Assembly (NCBI GenBank): GCA_023391725.1
Contig: JAEWAH010000166.1
Span: 1-7,963, forward strand
Direction: 5' to 3'
Source of the DNA: Bacillota bacterium
Lineage (GTDB): Bacteria; Bacillota; Clostridia; Christensenellales; Aristaeellaceae
Length of the DNA: 7,963 bases
Shown here: piece by piece, positions 1 to 6,077 of the stretch
Position numbering within the stretch: the first letter of the stretch is position 1
Layout of the letters: the number at the start of each line of letters is the position of its first letter
Notes under the pieces: generated by a model
What the model was told of the DNA's origin: nothing
The model's database searches: none
What the model saw: only the letters and a program-made list of their open reading frames with translations
Program-made: the position numbers and the translations under genes

Positions 1-48
1 GCGCAAAAGGAACAGGCATTGTAAGTCAGAACAAATTCTTTTTGCAAC

Positions 49-79
49 AAAAAGCCGCCGCGGCATCTGCCGCGGCGGC
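49..79 (-). terminator. Intrinsic terminator of the substrate-binding protein gene
   Basis: A perfect 11-bp stem (54-64 with 69-79, GCCGCCGCGGC) closes a 4-base loop (ATCT). On the minus strand it is followed directly by a run of five T (49-53). It lies about 40 bases past the stop codon of the binding-protein gene, so it should end the transporter transcript. The T run itself is part of a small second inverted repeat (CTTTTT/AAAAAG, 38-54). Bases 1-48 show nothing else recognisable. Confidence 0.9.
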
Positions 80-117
80 CCTTGCTATGCTATCCGGTAA
101 CTCGTTTTGTGACTTTC

Positions 118-1173
118 TCAGTCGTACACCAGCAGGGCGATATCGGGATCGTCGATGTTCTGGGCGGTGTACCACTTGGCGCCGGTATCCACATTTTCAA
201 CAGCCTCGCCGTTGGCGGCCTTATAGGCCAGTTCCACGGCCAGGTAGCCGATGCGGTACGGGTCCTGGGTGACGGAGCCAACGAACCAGCCCTGACGAAC
301 GGCGTTCTTCTGGGGAGCGCCAGCGTCGAAACCGGCCACAACGATGTCCTGATACCGTCCGCCGTCGGCCAGTTCAGAACCGTCGGCCGTCGCGGCCAAC
401 AGGCCCGTAACGGTGCCTTCGTTGGAGCAGAAGATGGCATACAGGCCCGGAATGTTGAGCACCGCGTTGGCGGAGTTGGTCACGTCGCCCACGTTGGGGG
501 TAGCGGCGATTTCGGTGTGGATGATGATGGTGGCGTTTTCCGCGGGAGCCGCCCACAGGTCATGGCCCTGCACGGCAACAACGCCGTAGGGGGAAGCCAG
601 TTCCTTCATCTTGTTCACGAAACCGGTGGTGCGCCCGGTGACGGATTCGCTGGTGGCGTCCTGAGACAGTACAGCGATGACAACGGGTTGTTCCACGGTG
701 GCGGCCTTGAGCTTATCCACGAAGCCAGGCAGCTTCATGAATTCTTCGGCGGCCAGACCGGCGGCGTTCTGGTTGTTGGTGGAAGCGGTGGCCTTGATGG
801 CTCCCTCGGGCGCGTTGGGCACGCCGGAGTCAAAGCCGATGACGGGGATATTGTTCGCCAGGCACTCCTGCAGCTCGGTCATCACGGCGTCGGTGGACAG
901 GGAAGCCAGCGCCAGGGCGGCGGGCTTCTTAGCCATTTCGGCCTTCAGAGCCTCAACCTGCAAAACGATGTCGGCCTCGCTGGGCGGACCATAGTAGAAC
1001 ATTTGGACGCCATACTTTGCCGCCGCGTCCTCGGCGCCTTTGCGTACAGCCTGCCAGAAGGCGTGCTGCTCGCCCTTGGAGATGACGGAGATGTACATCC
1101 CCTCCGCCATCGCGGAAGCGAAGCATACCGTCACGAGGGCCAGCGCAAGGATAAGGGCCAGGGTCTTTTTCAT
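118..1173 (-). CDS. Sugar ABC transporter substrate-binding protein (Peripla_BP_4/RbsB-like)
   Basis: This 351-residue protein is an exported solute-binding protein of a CUT2-type sugar importer. It should capture a sugar or sugar-like ligand outside the membrane and deliver it to the permease. Residues 1-23 form a signal peptide (MKKT, a hydrophobic core, then AMA before E24). The mature part starts with a typical first beta-strand (MYISVISKGEQHAFWQAV) and has the two-lobe periplasmic-binding fold, with ligand-contact-type Asp in VIGFDSG (D115) and VVAGFDAG (D283). The length is normal for the family. The ATG has a good ribosome binding site (AGAGGAG, 7 bases upstream). It is the last transporter gene, about 660 repeat-filled bases after the permease, and ends at a strong terminator. 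A Cys sits at position 17, but the preceding VTV is a poor lipobox, so lipid anchoring is doubtful. The family assignment is firm; the ligand is unknown. Confidence 0.92.
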   Translation of the reverse strand: MKKTLALILALALVTVCFASAMAEGMYISVISKGEQHAFWQAVRKGAEDAAAKYGVQMFYYGPPSEADIVLQVEALKAEMAKKPAALALASLSTDAVMTELQECLANNIPVIGFDSGVPNAPEGAIKATASTNNQNAAGLAAEEFMKLPGFVDKLKAATVEQPVVIAVLSQDATSESVTGRTTGFVNKMKELASPYGVVAVQGHDLWAAPAENATIIIHTEIAATPNVGDVTNSANAVLNIPGLYAIFCSNEGTVTGLLAATADGSELADGGRYQDIVVAGFDAGAPQKNAVRQGWFVGSVTQDPYRIGYLAVELAYKAANGEAVENVDTGAKWYTAQNIDDPDIALLVYD

Positions 1174-1199
1174 GGTGATTCTCCTCTCTTTATTGCTAA

Positions 1200-1320
1200 G
1201 CGCATCCAGCGCCTAGGAGTTGGGGGAAGGGGGGAGCTGTCAGAGGCTTCCCCTTGATGGGCTCGGGAGCCTCGCGCCGCCAGTGGTGGGGCGGGGTTGC
1301 GGAGGCTCCAGAGGGAGCCT
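1200..1320. repeat. Partial GC-rich palindromic repeat upstream of the binding-protein gene
   Basis: This noncoding stretch carries short palindromes of the same style as the rest of the 1174-1834 gap. One is a perfect 7-bp hairpin AGGCTCC/GGAGCCT (1303-1320, loop AGAG). Another segment (1229-1255) reads GGGGGAGCTGTCAGAGG, which resembles the hairpin unit at 1642-1690. There is no T-tract, so I do not call a terminator, and no convincing promoter for the binding-protein gene was found here. Confidence 0.5.
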
Positions 1321-1326
1321 TTCCTA

Positions 1327-1569
1327 ATTCCCCTCCAGAGGAGGGGTGGCCCCGTAGGGCCGGGGTGGTTGACTGTGGCGGTATATTGGCTGCTACGTGA
1401 TGGCACTAGGCCCTTGCGCCCTTCACCACCCCGTCGCTTCGCGCCTCCGCTTGCTCAATCGTCGCGCTGCTGCGCTGACGCTTGCATCGCTCGTTTCGCA
1501 AGTTTCCTTCGCTTCGCTTCATCCGCCACTGGCGGCGCTCAGCTCCGGAACCCTCCTCTGGAAGGGAAT
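1327..1569. repeat. MITE-like palindromic repeat, copy A (rearranged)
   Basis: The left end starts ATTCCCCTCCAGAGGAGGGG, matching the left end of the intact copy at 4392. It continues with the hairpin GGCCCCGTAGGGCC (1348-1361) and GGGGTGGTTGACTGTGGC. A central part (1426-1445) reads CCACCCCGTCGCTTCGCGCC, the typical inner right arm. After 1445 the sequence departs from the family pattern and runs into a segment that is inverted again at 1690-1727. An outer right end resembling the family terminus lies at 1551-1569 (CCCTCCTCTGGAAGGGAAT). No gene is supported here; open frames across it are low-complexity GC-rich readings. Confidence 0.75.
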
Positions 1570-1727
1570 GGTACGTCGCCTTTGCGATTACACCTCTTCC
1601 GGCGCTGGCGCGCCACCTTCCCCTCAAGGGGAAGGCTTTGTAAGGCTCCTTTTGAAAGGAGCTGGCGAGCGAAGCGAGACTGAGGATTGGTTAGCGCGGC
1701 AACGCGACGATTGAGCAAGCCGGAGGC
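1443..1727. repeat. Long imperfect inverted repeat (arms 1443-1479 and 1690-1727)
   Basis: The arms include a perfect 17-bp match (CTTGCTCAATCGTCGCG at 1450-1466, its reverse complement at 1703-1719). They extend outward through GCCTCCG and inward with about 10 of 13 matching bases, giving arms of about 37 bases around a 210-base centre. The arms sit exactly where copies A and C of the palindromic element depart from the shared pattern, so this looks like an inserted or inverted module inside an ancestral copy. Confidence 0.75.
1616..1690. repeat. Second palindromic repeat type: two tandem hairpins
   Basis: There are two perfect hairpins in tandem: CCTTCCCC/GGGGAAGG (1616-1635, loop TCAA) and GCTCCTTT/AAAGGAGC (1645-1662, loop TG). 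They are followed by GGCGAGCGAAGCGAGACTG (1664-1682). Neither is followed by a T-tract on either strand, so they are better read as a mobile or structural repeat than as a terminator. They could stabilise or attenuate a transcript running from the permease to the binding protein. Confidence 0.6.
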
Positions 1728-1828
1728 CCCGCAGGGCCAGGGGGGTTGACTGTGGCTGCGTACTGGGCGCTCCGTGATGGCTTTCAACCACCCCGTCGCT
1801 TCGCGCCACCCCTCCTCTGGAGGGGAAT
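1725..1828. repeat. MITE-like palindromic repeat, copy C (left end missing)
   Basis: This is a near-duplicate of the inner part of copy A. The hairpin GGCCCCGCAGGGCC (1725-1738) is followed by a GGTTGACTGTGGC block, CGTGATGGC, CCACCCCGTCGCTTCGCGCC (1788-1807) and a complete right terminus, CCCCTCCTCTGGAGGGGAAT (1808-1827). The usual left terminus is replaced by sequence inverted relative to 1443-1479. The element ends 7 bases from the permease stop codon. Confidence 0.75.
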
Positions 1829-1834
1829 CGCCCC

Positions 1835-2854
1835 TTACGCCGGGGTATCCAGCCCGCCGCGGCCTTTCGCCGCGTTTTTCTTCGTCTTGCGTACCCGCAC
1901 CGAGGCGTTGTTCCGCAAGTTATCCAGCAGCACGGCGCCGATGACCACAAACCCGGTGATGAACGTCTGCCAGTGCGCCTGCAATCCCAATGACGCCAGG
2001 CCCGTCTTGATAGTCGCCATAATGAACACACCGATCAGCGTGCCCACCATCGTCCCCGCGCCGCCGGACATGGACGTCCCGCCGATGACAACGCCCGCAA
2101 TGGCGTTCAGCTCCTGCCCGTTGCCGGTACCTGGGATAGCGGTGGTGTAGGTGGCGGCGTAAAAGATCCCCGCAAATCCCGCGAACAGCCCGCACACCGC
2201 GTAGACGATGATCTTCCACCTGTCCACCTTCACGCCGGAAAGCCGCGCGGCCTCCTCATTGGACCCGATGGCAAAGGTATACCTGCCAAAGCGCGTTTTG
2301 TTGATGAGAAACGCCGCGACGAGGAACGCCGCCACCAGGTACACCACCCCGATGGGGAAGGCCCCGGCCCTGTAAAACACGGTCTTGAACCAGGCGTCCG
2401 GCGTGCCGATGGTGGGATACCTTTGCGTCTGCACACTGGATATGATGGAGCCAAATCCTTGCGTCACAAGCATTGTGCCCAGCGTCGCGATAAAGGGCGG
2501 CAGGCGGAGCTTGGCAATCATCAATCCGTTTCCGATCCCGAACAAAAGCCCGGTGAGCGGCACCAGGATAAGCGCCAGCTCCAGCGGCCAGTGCCACATG
2601 GAAAAGGCCACCCCGCCCACGATGGCGGAGCACATCATGTTGGTGCCGATGGAAAGGTCGATGCCGCCGGTGATGATCACAAACGTGACCCCAAATGCCA
2701 TAAATCCTATAAAATAGGCCGACTCCAGGATGGTTTTAAGCGTATAGCCGGAAAAAAAGTTGTTGCCGAACACCGCAAAAAAGATATACAGGATCACCAG
2801 CGCCGCCGGGGCCAAGAGTTTTTGCGCGGGGATGTTTTTGAAGGCCTTTTGCAT
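1835..2854 (-). CDS. Sugar ABC transporter permease (RbsC-like, CUT2 family)
   Basis: This 339-residue integral membrane protein should form the translocation channel of the importer, working as a dimer with the neighbouring ATPase. Many hydrophobic segments are visible, from LLAPAALVILYIFFAVF near the N-terminus to the last one at about residues 295-315. Family motifs include ITGGIDLSIG (about residues 61-70), LPPFIATLGTM, and the cytoplasmic loop GSNEEAARLSGVKV that contacts the ATPase. The length is typical. The start is certain: AGGAGG lies 6 bases before the ATG and overlaps the ATPase stop codon (TTTAGGAGG), so the two genes are probably translationally coupled with a 10-base gap. The C-terminus is a short basic tail (RVRKTKKNAAKGRGG). 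A palindromic repeat begins 7 bases after the stop. The family is clear; the substrate is not. Confidence 0.95.
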   Translation of the reverse strand: MQKAFKNIPAQKLLAPAALVILYIFFAVFGNNFFSGYTLKTILESAYFIGFMAFGVTFVIITGGIDLSIGTNMMCSAIVGGVAFSMWHWPLELALILVPLTGLLFGIGNGLMIAKLRLPPFIATLGTMLVTQGFGSIISSVQTQRYPTIGTPDAWFKTVFYRAGAFPIGVVYLVAAFLVAAFLINKTRFGRYTFAIGSNEEAARLSGVKVDRWKIIVYAVCGLFAGFAGIFYAATYTTAIPGTGNGQELNAIAGVVIGGTSMSGGAGTMVGTLIGVFIMATIKTGLASLGLQAHWQTFITGFVVIGAVLLDNLRNNASVRVRKTKKNAAKGRGGLDTPA

Positions 2855-2864
2855 AACGTTCCTC

Positions 2865-4367
2865 CTAAACTCTGGGCGCGGCCAGCGCCATGATTTTTTC
2901 CTGCGTGGCTTCCTCTATGGAAAGTTCGCCCGTCTTTTCGCCCTCGCACATCACCAGGATGCGGTCGGACATGCGCAGCAGCTCCGGCATTTCCGACGAG
3001 ATCATGATGATGGATTTGCCCTGGGCGGCCAGCTGGTTCATGAGTTTATAGATCTCGGACTTTGCGCCCACGTCGATGCCCCTGGTGGGTTCGTCAAAGA
3101 TCAGGATGTCGCAGTTGCGCACAAGCCACTTGGCCACGACCACCTTCTGCTGGTTGCCGCCGGAGAGGCTGACCACACGGCTATGGACCGACGGGGCCTT
3201 GATGCTCATCTTCTCCTTGTATTCATGGGCGGTGTGGCGGACCTTTTTATCGCTGATGAGCAGCTTTCCTGAGAAGTGCTCCATGGACGGCAGTGTGATA
3301 TTATCCGCCACCGACAGGTGCAAACACAGCCCGAAGCGCTTGCGGTCCTCCGAAAGGTACCCGATCCCGGCCTTCACCGCGTCGCTGGGGTCGCGGATCT
3401 CAATCCTTTTGCCGTTCACAAAGATTTCTCCCGAATCCCGCCTGTCGGCCCCGCAAATAAGCCTGGCCGTCTCGGTGCGCCCCGCGCCCATCAGCCCGGC
3501 AAAGCCCAATATTTCGCCCCGGCGCAGGGTAAAGGAAACGTCCTTCACCTCCCGGGATTTAAGGCCCTTCGCCTCCAGCGTAACCGGCGCGCTTTTTTCC
3601 ACCGCGTTTTGCGTTTTGGGCTGCTCGTAGATCACACGGCCCACCATCATGCGAATGATCTCATCCATGGAGGTTTGGGCGGTTTCCACGGTGCCCACGT
3701 ACTGCCCGTCGCGCATGACGGTGATCCTGTCGGAGATCTCCTTCAGTTCGCCCATGCGGTGGGAGATGTATATGACGCCCACGCCGCGTTCCTTCAGCGT
3801 GCGGATGAAGCGGAACAGCTCGCCGATCTCGGTTTCGGTGAGCGCCGCCGAGGGCTCATCCATAATGAGGATGCGGGTATTTTCATAAGAAAGGGCCTTG
3901 GCGATCTCCGTCATCTGCTGCTTGGCAACTGTGAGTTGCTTGACCGGCGTGGCGGGATCAAGATCGATGCGCAGGCGGGCAAGCAGCTCCCTGGTCATCT
4001 CGTTTTGCTTGTGTTTGTTTAAGAGCATACCGCGCATGGGCTCACGGCCGATGAAGATATTTTCGGCCACAGTCAAATCCTTCATCAGGTTGATCTCCTG
4101 ATGAACCATGCTGATGCCGGCCTTTTGCGCCTCCAGCGGGGAACGGAAGTTCACTTTCGCGCCATCCAGGAAGATCTCTCCCGAATCCATGGCGTACACG
4201 CCCGCCAGCACCTTCATCAGCGTGGATTTGCCCGCGCCGTTTTCGCCCACCAGCGCGTGGACTTCCCCCGGCAAAAGGCGCAGGGAGCCATCCTTTAGCG
4301 CCTGCACACCGGGGAAGGACTTGTTGATCCCGATCATTTCCAATAACGGTCTTTGGGTCTCTTGCAT
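2865..4367 (-). CDS. Sugar ABC transporter ATP-binding protein, two ABC domains (RbsA/MglA-like)
   Basis: This protein hydrolyses ATP to drive sugar import by the adjacent permease and is the first gene of the operon. From the ATG it has 500 residues, the normal CUT2 size, in two fused nucleotide-binding domains. Domain 1 has Walker A GENGAGKST (41-49), a degenerate signature LTVAKQQ (145-151), Walker B ILIMDE (166-171) and the switch His203. Domain 2 has the usual family-degenerate Walker A GLMGAGRTE (291-299), signature LSGGNQQ (401-407), Walker B ILIFDE (421-426), and Ser in place of the switch His (ISSE). The start needs care: an in-frame GTG at 4376 has AGGAG at ideal 9-base spacing (4386-4390), while the ATG at 4367 has only a weak AAAGG nearby. 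Both give almost the same protein. An in-frame extension up to 4583 is open but merely translates the palindromic repeat. Confidence 0.95.
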   Translation of the reverse strand: MQETQRPLLEMIGINKSFPGVQALKDGSLRLLPGEVHALVGENGAGKSTLMKVLAGVYAMDSGEIFLDGAKVNFRSPLEAQKAGISMVHQEINLMKDLTVAENIFIGREPMRGMLLNKHKQNEMTRELLARLRIDLDPATPVKQLTVAKQQMTEIAKALSYENTRILIMDEPSAALTETEIGELFRFIRTLKERGVGVIYISHRMGELKEISDRITVMRDGQYVGTVETAQTSMDEIIRMMVGRVIYEQPKTQNAVEKSAPVTLEAKGLKSREVKDVSFTLRRGEILGFAGLMGAGRTETARLICGADRRDSGEIFVNGKRIEIRDPSDAVKAGIGYLSEDRKRFGLCLHLSVADNITLPSMEHFSGKLLISDKKVRHTAHEYKEKMSIKAPSVHSRVVSLSGGNQQKVVVAKWLVRNCDILIFDEPTRGIDVGAKSEIYKLMNQLAAQGKSIIMISSEMPELLRMSDRILVMCEGEKTGELSIEEATQEKIMALAAPRV

Positions 4368-4385
4368 GGCATACACTGCCTTTCG

Positions 4386-4390
4386 CTCCT
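4386..4390 (-). promoter_or_regulatory. Ribosome binding site favouring the GTG start at 4376
   Basis: On the minus strand AGGAG is followed by 9 bases and then GTG (4376-4374), with ATG only 9 bases further on (4367). Spacing to the ATG would be 18 bases, which is too long. The site touches the end of the palindromic element at 4392, so the repeat lies immediately upstream of the ribosome-binding region. Confidence 0.6.
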
Positions 4391-4391
4391 C

Positions 4392-4526
4392 ATTCCCCTC
4401 CAGAGGAGGGGTGGCGCGTAGCGCCGGGGTGGTTGATGCGCATCGCGTAGTGCCTGGATAGCCAGATAGGTGTCCTAATGACCACCCCGTCCGGCTTCGC
4501 CGTCCACCCCTCCACGGGAGGGGAAT
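4392..4526. repeat. Intact MITE-like palindromic repeat, copy B (135 bp)
   Basis: The terminal inverted repeats of 23 bases (4392-4414 and 4504-4526) match at 21 positions. Each terminus is itself a palindrome (CCCCTCC AGA GGAGGGG; CCCCTCC ACG GGAGGGG). Inside lie two further hairpins, GGCGC/GCGCC (4413-4425) and CGGC/GCCG (4492-4502), flanked by GGGGTGG and its inverse CCACCCC. The centre (4437-4480) is unrelated sequence. The whole unit can fold into one long hairpin or four small ones. It encodes no protein, so any movement would need an enzyme supplied from elsewhere. Related copies lie at 1327 and 1725. I see no clear target-site duplication. Confidence 0.85.
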
Positions 4527-4811
4527 TATCTTGGCGCACTGCCCTCCCATAACGCTCATGGGGAAGGCAAGAAACAGGCCCAAACAGGGAGAAAAATAAA
4601 GCCCCCCGGCGTATGTCCAGTCATAGGAGACTTTTATTCATTTGCGTTCTTGTCGCTTTGCCCGAGCGGATGGGAAAATAAATAACGTCCCTTCCTGCCT
4701 CTTATAAATTTATTGCGGGCCACGCGATCTTATGATTCTATACATTCTGCGGTGAAATGTGGTTTTCCTTCTTTTTTCTTGATGGAAATGGTTGCCGAGG
4801 AGGGGAATGAC

Positions 4812-4841
4812 AAAAACAAAAGAGCCGTCGGGGAGCGGCTC
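4812..4841 (-). terminator. Leftward intrinsic terminator with no obvious gene
   Basis: The stem GAGCCG/CGGCTC (4822-4827 with 4836-4841, loop of 8 bases) is followed on the minus strand by TTTTGTTTTTG, a good terminator tail. No minus-strand gene ends here: the nearest upstream minus-strand gene is the MATE exporter, which has its own terminator at 6014-6039. The element could be left over from a gene since lost or displaced, could end antisense transcription from the plus-strand gene, or could end a short leftward RNA. Confidence 0.65.
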
Positions 4842-4943
4842 GTGGTTTACTAGATGATACTTGCATCTTTATTTTTCTTGTAATAAACTAAGGCAAGCCA
4901 GGTTTGTTAAGAGCCATGATGGAAAAGGCATTTTAACATTATT

Positions 4944-5007
4944 TTGACAAGGCAGCATATTCACAGATCTTTCACTACGTTTATTCCACCCACTAGCCTT
5001 CTATAAA
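4944..5007 (+). promoter_or_regulatory. Possible promoter elements for the plus-strand gene
   Basis: A perfect TTGACA -35 lies at 4944-4949, but the hexamer 17 bases further on (ATCTTT, 4967-4972) is a poor -10. A better -10, TATAAA (5002-5007), has only a weak -35 (TTTATT, 4980-4985) at 16-base spacing. One of these probably drives the gene at 5037, but the sequence does not decide which. Confidence 0.35.
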
Positions 5008-5036
5008 AAAAGTACAAGAGCAGGGAGTGATATGAT

Positions 5037-6002
5037 ATGCCAAATTTCGTATGCCCGATTTGTAGCTCTAGTGAATGCAAACTAGAATCTGTAAATGATA
5101 TCTACGACTTGGTTCGGTGTAAGGAGGGGTATACTTTCGGCGTAGGGACAGACATATTTCTTATGGAGGCGGAAAAACGTGATAAAATTTTCAACTTGAT
5201 TTTTGAGCATTTGCTTTGCACACCATATTATGAAGAAAGAAAGTATTGGTATTTCTATTACAATCCCGAATATATCAGGAGCGATCAAGACCAACCAAAG
5301 TATGTTAACCTTGCGAATGCATTATTGTCCTATCCCAATAGTTTTATCGAAGTGGTTAATCGCGCATTAATTAATCTATCTAGCCTTCACCCAAAATACG
5401 GCGATACGATTGGTTATAGCAATATTGACTTTCGCGCAGCGTATTGCAAAAATCAGAGTACAGACTATTATGCAACCGAATTCTTTGATCTTATGGTTGA
5501 CATGGGCTACCTGATAAGAAAGGACGAAAGAGCAAGCTTTTTTACTATTTCAGCTGAGGGCTGGAAAAAGGCTGATGAGCTTCAAAAAAAGCAGCAAGAA
5601 GTGAATCAAGGCTTCATTGCTATGAGCTTTTGCGATGAAACCAAATCAATTCGAGAGGCATTTAGAAAAGCAATAAGTGAAGCAGGCTTTGCGGCGCGAA
5701 TTATCGATGAAAAGCAGCATAACAATCAAATAGTTCCGGAAATATTCTACGAGATTCAGCGCAGCAAATTTGTTGTTGTGGATGTGACATACCCTAATTA
5801 TGGTGCCTATTACGAGGCAGGCTACGCACAGGCCCTCAGTAAAGAAGTAATCGTCTGTTGCAGAGGTGATGTTTTTCGAGGCGAATTGAAAGGAAGCATT
5901 CGTCCTCACTTTGACATATCCCAAAAAGCAATGGTCGTTTGGGAAGATGAAAATGATCTTGTTCAACGGCTGAAAAATCGAATAGAAGCAACCGTGCGAT
6001 GA
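5037..6002 (+). CDS. Protein with C-terminal nucleoside 2-deoxyribosyltransferase/TIR-like domain; function unknown
   Basis: This 321-residue soluble protein has no signal peptide or membrane segment. The N-terminus looks like a small metal-binding or degenerate zinc ribbon (C6-P-I-C9, C14, C28). The middle (about 141-182, DYYATEFFDLM to EGWKKADEL) resembles a winged-helix unit. The C-terminal domain (191-318) matches the nucleoside 2-deoxyribosyltransferase-like fold, related to TIR: first strand GFIAMSF, then IIDEKQHNNQI, SKFVVVDVT, and YYEAGYA with Glu260 where the catalytic Glu of the superfamily sits, ending with PHFD and VVWED. Such domains cleave or transfer at N-glycosidic bonds of nucleosides or nucleotides, but activity here is inferred. 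The start is supported by AGGGAG 9 bases upstream (5022-5027). The gene is a single unit, visibly AT-rich against its neighbours, and sits between terminators, which suggests horizontal transfer. A defence or nucleotide-signalling role is possible but unproven. Confidence 0.85.
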   Translation: MPNFVCPICSSSECKLESVNDIYDLVRCKEGYTFGVGTDIFLMEAEKRDKIFNLIFEHLLCTPYYEERKYWYFYYNPEYIRSDQDQPKYVNLANALLSYPNSFIEVVNRALINLSSLHPKYGDTIGYSNIDFRAAYCKNQSTDYYATEFFDLMVDMGYLIRKDERASFFTISAEGWKKADELQKKQQEVNQGFIAMSFCDETKSIREAFRKAISEAGFAARIIDEKQHNNQIVPEIFYEIQRSKFVVVDVTYPNYGAYYEAGYAQALSKEVIVCCRGDVFRGELKGSIRPHFDISQKAMVVWEDENDLVQRLKNRIEATVR

Positions 6003-6012
6003 GTCGCAAGAC

Positions 6013-6040
6013 AAAAGAGCCGCCCTATGGCGGCTCTTTC
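6013..6040. terminator. Shared bidirectional terminator between convergent genes
   Basis: A perfect 11-bp stem (AAAGAGCCGCC at 6014-6024 with GGCGGCTCTTT at 6029-6039, loop CTAT) lies 11 bases after the plus-strand stop and 38 bases after the exporter stop on the minus strand. The A-rich left side gives a T-run (TTTTGTCTT) on the minus strand, and the right side gives CTTTC on the plus strand. It should terminate both genes, more efficiently the leftward exporter. Confidence 0.88.
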
Positions 6041-6077
6041 AATGTCTAGGGATGTCGTTTTTTGCCTTATACCCTCC

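Larger units (their letters stand above)
4527..5036. other. Intergenic region between divergent transporter operon and plus-strand gene
   Basis: No gene is supported in these 510 bases. The composition shifts here from GC-rich to AT-rich. The stretch should hold the promoter of the leftward transporter operon, but only weak -10-like candidates were found (for example TATAGA or TATAAG on the minus strand between 4690 and 4750), none with a good -35. It also holds a leftward terminator hairpin (4812-4841) and rightward promoter-like elements (4944-5007). Short open frames such as the one at 4783-4854 have no usable ribosome binding site and simply read through the terminator hairpin. Confidence 0.6.

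Noticed and set aside
82..1257. Long plus-strand open frame (391 codons) opposite the binding-protein gene
   Set aside because: It is the antisense shadow of a clear family member. Its translation is Gly/His/Val-rich with no domain, and it has no ribosome binding site.
1297..2150. Several 70-135 codon frames in the repeat cluster and the permease end
   Set aside because: They translate GC-rich palindromes and keep repeating fragments such as PSRGG or LLWRG. There is no ribosome binding site and they shift across strands.
4392..4526. CRISPR array or riboswitch
   Set aside because: There is no regular repeat-spacer pattern and no known riboswitch core. The symmetry is explained by a nested palindrome with related copies elsewhere in the window.
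4541..4569. Hairpin CCCAT/ATGGG upstream of the ATPase as a terminator
   Set aside because: It has a 5-bp stem with a 7-base loop and no T-tract on either strand.
4783..4854. Short plus-strand frame (23 codons) and an overlapping one from 4807
   Set aside because: There is no properly spaced ribosome binding site, and both read through the leftward terminator hairpin.
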